Shown here piece after piece: positions 61,805 to 64,000 of a stretch of DNA of 64,000 nucleotides. Source of the DNA: PWXP01 sp034005525 (lineage in GTDB: Bacteria > Planctomycetota > Planctomycetia > Pirellulales > Thermoguttaceae). Every line of letters starts with the position of its first letter. The stretch's first letter is position 1. Position numbers and translations under genes: made by a program. The stretch covers positions 1-64,000 of the forward strand of contig JAVEUP010000004.1 of NCBI GenBank assembly GCA_034005525.1, given 5' to 3'. The notes under the pieces are model-generated. The model ran no database searches and was not told the origin of the DNA. It saw only the letters and a list, made by a program, of their open reading frames with translations.

Positions 61805-62124
61805 GGCTGGTCTCCAAGGGATACCTGTAATCTTGCTTTCATTGTTGCTTCTGGTCCATGCTGGAGTCAACTGCGCAATACACATGCCGCGCACCGCGTC
61901 TTCCATCGGCCAATGCAACCACACTACTTGGCAATACGAACCTCAATGTACCAGATTTGGAACAGCTAATCAATCGTTTCGGTGGAGGAGCGATTGACAA
62001 GGGATGCCGTTTGTGATACACAGCGCCGCTGCATTCTCCCGGTTTTCCCGACAGTCCTGCTGCGGGTCTTGGGAAGGCATGCCTGCTGTAATGAAGGGCA
62101 CTGTTTCTCAGAAAGAAGGACCTT
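61805..62124. other. Divergent intergenic region
   Basis: About 320 bases with no gene. The right part holds the promoter at 61994-62022. The left part should contain the promoter of the oxidoreductase gene, but I see no clear hexamers. Confidence 0.5.
61994..62022 (+). promoter_or_regulatory. Sigma70-type promoter of the nucleotide-sugar dehydrogenase
   Basis: TTGACA (61994-61999), 17-base spacer, TACACA (62017-62022). The predicted leader is about 95 bases. The -10 box is imperfect. Confidence 0.4.
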
Positions 62125-63468
62125 ATGGCTACCACGGAAGAACATGAGTCCGCCGCTGCGCTGCGGCAGAAGATCGACGGAAAGACGGCATTGGTGGGGA
62201 TTATCGGCTTGGGATACGTCGGCTTGCCGCTGGTGCGGGCGTTCGAGGCCGCGGGATTCCGTACGATTGGCTACGACGTCGATCCGGCCAAGGTGGAGCG
62301 GCTGCAAGCAGGTGAGAGCTACATCGAGCATATTCCCGGCGAGTGGATCGGCCGCTGTGTGGCAAAGGGGACCTTCGAGCCTACGGCCGAAATGGGCAGG
62401 CTGGGCGAGGCCGACGCGCTGCTGATTTGCGTCCCCACGCCCCTTTCCGACAGCCGAGACCCCGACCTCGCCTATGTTCAGCACACGACCGAGGCAATCG
62501 CCCGCACGCTCCGCCCGGGGCAGCTTGTCGTGCTGGAAAGTACAACCTATCCCGGCACCACGCGCGACGTGATGCTGCCGATTCTTGCCGCAACGAGGCT
62601 GGCCGTGGGGAGGGACTTCTTCCTGGCCTATTCGCCGGAACGGGAGGACCCGGGCAACCCGACTTACTCGGCGGAGAAGATTCCGAAAGTGGTGGGCGGC
62701 ATGGACCCGGCCAGTTGCGAGTTGGCAGTAGCCCTGTACCGGCATGCGGTAGTGCAAGTGGTGCCGGTAAGCTGCTGCGAGGTGGCCGAGGCTTCGAAAA
62801 TTCTCGAAAACACTTACCGGTCGGTGAACATCGCGATGGTCAACGAGCTGAAGATGCTTTTCGACCGGCTAGGCATCGACGTGTGGGAAGTGATCGAGGC
62901 GGCCAAGACGAAGCCGTTCGGGTTTCAGGCGTTCTATCCCGGCCCGGGTCTCGGCGGACACTGCATCCCAATCGACCCGTTCTATTTGAGTTGGGTTGCC
63001 AGGAAGCACGGCATGCCCACACGATTTATCGAATTGGCCGGTGAGATCAATACGAGCATGCCGCGCTACGTGATCGGGCGGCTCATGGAAGCGCTGAACG
63101 AACAGGGCAAGCCGCTGAAGGGAAGCGCCATTTGCGTACTGGGCGTTGCCTACAAGCGCGACGTGGACGACACGCGCGAAAGCCCGTCGTTCGAACTGAT
63201 CGATCGCCTACTGGCCGCCGGAGCCGAAGTGAGCTACAGCGACCCGCACGTGCCGCGACTGCCTCGCAAGCGCCATTACGATTTTTCCACCTGGTCCAGC
63301 AAGGACCTGACGCCGGAGTTTCTTGCCGCCCAGGACGCCGTGCTCATCGCCACCGACCACTCGGCGTACGACTACGAGCAAATTGCCCGCCACGCGCCCC
63401 TGGTGCTCGATACCCGCAACGCAACTAAACACGTTGCAGTGGGGCGGGACAAAATCTGGAAGGCATAG
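62125..63468 (+). CDS. UDP-N-acetylglucosamine/UDP-glucose-type 6-dehydrogenase
   Basis: 447-residue nucleotide-sugar dehydrogenase that oxidises the sugar C6 twice with NAD. The dinucleotide motif GIIGLGYVGLPLVRAFEAAG lies near 28-47 and the substrate segment ATRLAVGRDFFLAYSPERED is present. The catalytic Cys is in GPGLGGHCIPIDPFYLSW near 280, and the conserved YKRDVDDTRESPSFELIDR occurs in the C-terminal domain. The length and the LGGHCIPIDP form fit the WbpA/TviB branch, which acts on UDP-N-acetyl sugars, better than classical UDP-glucose dehydrogenase. AAGGA lies upstream of the ATG. The repeat after the stop may also act as terminator. Confidence 0.9.
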   Translation: MATTEEHESAAALRQKIDGKTALVGIIGLGYVGLPLVRAFEAAGFRTIGYDVDPAKVERLQAGESYIEHIPGEWIGRCVAKGTFEPTAEMGRLGEADALLICVPTPLSDSRDPDLAYVQHTTEAIARTLRPGQLVVLESTTYPGTTRDVMLPILAATRLAVGRDFFLAYSPEREDPGNPTYSAEKIPKVVGGMDPASCELAVALYRHAVVQVVPVSCCEVAEASKILENTYRSVNIAMVNELKMLFDRLGIDVWEVIEAAKTKPFGFQAFYPGPGLGGHCIPIDPFYLSWVARKHGMPTRFIELAGEINTSMPRYVIGRLMEALNEQGKPLKGSAICVLGVAYKRDVDDTRESPSFELIDRLLAAGAEVSYSDPHVPRLPRKRHYDFSTWSSKDLTPEFLAAQDAVLIATDHSAYDYEQIARHAPLVLDTRNATKHVAVGRDKIWKA

Positions 63469-63513
63469 GGTGGGTGGTTCCGGCTGCCAAAGCAGCCTTA
63501 CTTCACCCACGCG
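63466..63513 (-). repeat. Repeat family C, inverted copy
   Basis: On the minus strand it reads GCGTGGGTGAAGTAAGGCTG onward to CCGGAACCACCCACCCTA, matching the family core ends. The centre forms the hairpin GGCTGC-CAAA-GCAGCC, placed to act as terminator for the preceding gene. Confidence 0.5.
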
Positions 63514-63622
63514 CATGCTCCTGATGCGCGCCACAGGCCGTTTCCGCTGTTTGTAGGTCCCGCGAGCCGAGCGGGACCGTCATGCATCACCACGGCAAGT
63601 CCCGCTACACCGGCGACCGTGG

Positions 63623-64000
63623 CTATTTGGGGAAGAACGGGAACAGCTTCCGGATGTCCTCGGCGCTGGGCCGTCGGCCGTACTCGCAAATCTCGAATGC
63701 CTCGGCGTACTGTACCTTCTTGCCCGCCTCTTCACCGTAAAGCTCGATGAGCTTGTCGCGGTACTTGTCAGCGATACCGGCGAAGCGGCGGCGGAAGTTC
63801 GCGCGGACCTGCTCGCGCTTCTTCTCCCGCTCGGCAGGATCGTCGAGCGCCGGGTTCGGCTTGCCCAACGCCCCACCCTCGACAAATTGGGATTCCATGA
63901 CCACCAGGGATTCGACCTTCTTGTCGATCACGTCGTCAATGGCCACGACGATATCGGCGCGGAACGGCGCCGGGTACTGGAACCCGTCGTAAGAGAACAG
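63623..64000 (-). CDS. PIG-L family deacetylase, C-terminal part (5' end outside the window)
   Basis: The frame is open to the window edge and ends in this window. The visible part reads FSYDGFQYPAPFRADIVVAI, then DDVIDKKVESLVVMESQFVE and a helical tail ending RKLFPFFPK. This is the C-terminal pattern of LmbE/PIG-L zinc deacetylases (the DDVxxKKxxALxxHxSQ region), which remove acetyl groups from N-acetyl sugars. The zinc-binding N-terminal motifs lie outside. In this copy Met replaces the usual His before ESQ, which may matter for activity. A GTG at 63946 is not the true start. Confidence 0.7.
   Translation of the reverse strand: MFSYDGFQYPAPFRADIVVAIDDVIDKKVESLVVMESQFVEGGALGKPNPALDDPAEREKKREQVRANFRRRFAGIADKYRDKLIELYGEEAGKKVQYAEAFEICEYGRRPSAEDIRKLFPFFPK

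Noticed and set aside
1..64000. tRNA, rRNA or riboswitch genes
   Set aside because: I looked for rRNA-like and cloverleaf-like stretches, including before the aspartate-pathway genes, and saw none. This was by eye only and small RNAs could be missed.

Overview
The window reads as a stretch of a high-GC planctomycete chromosome (Planctomycetota, probably Pirellulales-like). This is inferred from gene content, not from a marker gene. The supporting signs are PEP-CTERM LamG proteins, a DUF1559-type protein with the H-X8-D-G-like tail, Tat-exported Gfo/Idh/MocA oxidoreductases, sialate O-acetylesterases, a XylR-like AraC regulator, FHA and Ser/Thr-kinase signalling proteins, HEAT and TPR envelope proteins, and lipid A genes. 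I saw no rRNA, tRNA or CRISPR array.

Layout. 0-0.5 kb: the first 25 codons of a Y1/RAYT-like transposase, then repeat-bearing intergenic DNA. 0.5-9 kb: an M42 peptidase, then an aspartate-pathway run (homoserine dehydrogenase, an ApgM-type enzyme that is a candidate homoserine kinase, and a four-ACT aspartokinase), then an exported protein and a HEAT-repeat lipoprotein. 9-15 kb: a bifunctional-nuclease family protein, a BaiN/YhiN flavoprotein, and a minus-strand lipid A operon (OmpH/Skp-like, LpxC, LpxA, GnnA-like oxidoreductase). 15.4-21.3 kb: a receiver/FHA-GAF-histidine-kinase pair behind a good sigma70-type promoter, a zinc-ribbon membrane protein with a Pro/Ala/Glu repeat tail, and a lipoprotein. 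21.5-26.8 kb: a minus-strand signalling cluster (sigma factor, membrane protein, membrane Ser/Thr kinase, FHA protein, membrane-anchored coiled coil).

27-35.9 kb: a CinA-like/adenylyltransferase fusion, a FetAB-type ABC exporter, a cation/proton antiporter carrying two PTS-EIIA domains, a DUF4143 ATPase behind symmetric operator-like sequences, and a SMC/OLD-like ATPase coupled to a DUF4276/Toprim-like protein (candidate defence pair). 35.6-44.8 kb: an envelope gene set on the minus strand (48-aa-scale to 1000-aa-scale partners): a 1048-aa TPR protein, TolQ/ExbB-like and TolR/ExbD-like proton-channel subunits, and a 1378-aa protein with three membrane segments, a very long low-complexity linker and a terminal alpha/alpha-toroid domain. 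This looks like an energised envelope machine. 45.3-49.3 kb: a nucleotide-sugar epimerase/decarboxylase and a fused double PEP-CTERM LamG protein.

49.5-58 kb is an accessory, decaying region: carbohydrate-active genes (oxidoreductase, acetylesterases), fragments of sulfatase, enolase-superfamily and acetylesterase genes, a frameshifted XylR-type regulator with two operator-like sites whose half-sites repeat every 21 bp, and three copies of a REP-like hairpin. 57.8-64 kb: a membrane protein, a Tat-exported alanine racemase, another Tat oxidoreductase, a nucleotide-sugar dehydrogenase and the 3' part of a PIG-L deacetylase. Several families of short palindromic, MITE-like repeats are scattered through the intergenic regions of the whole window.
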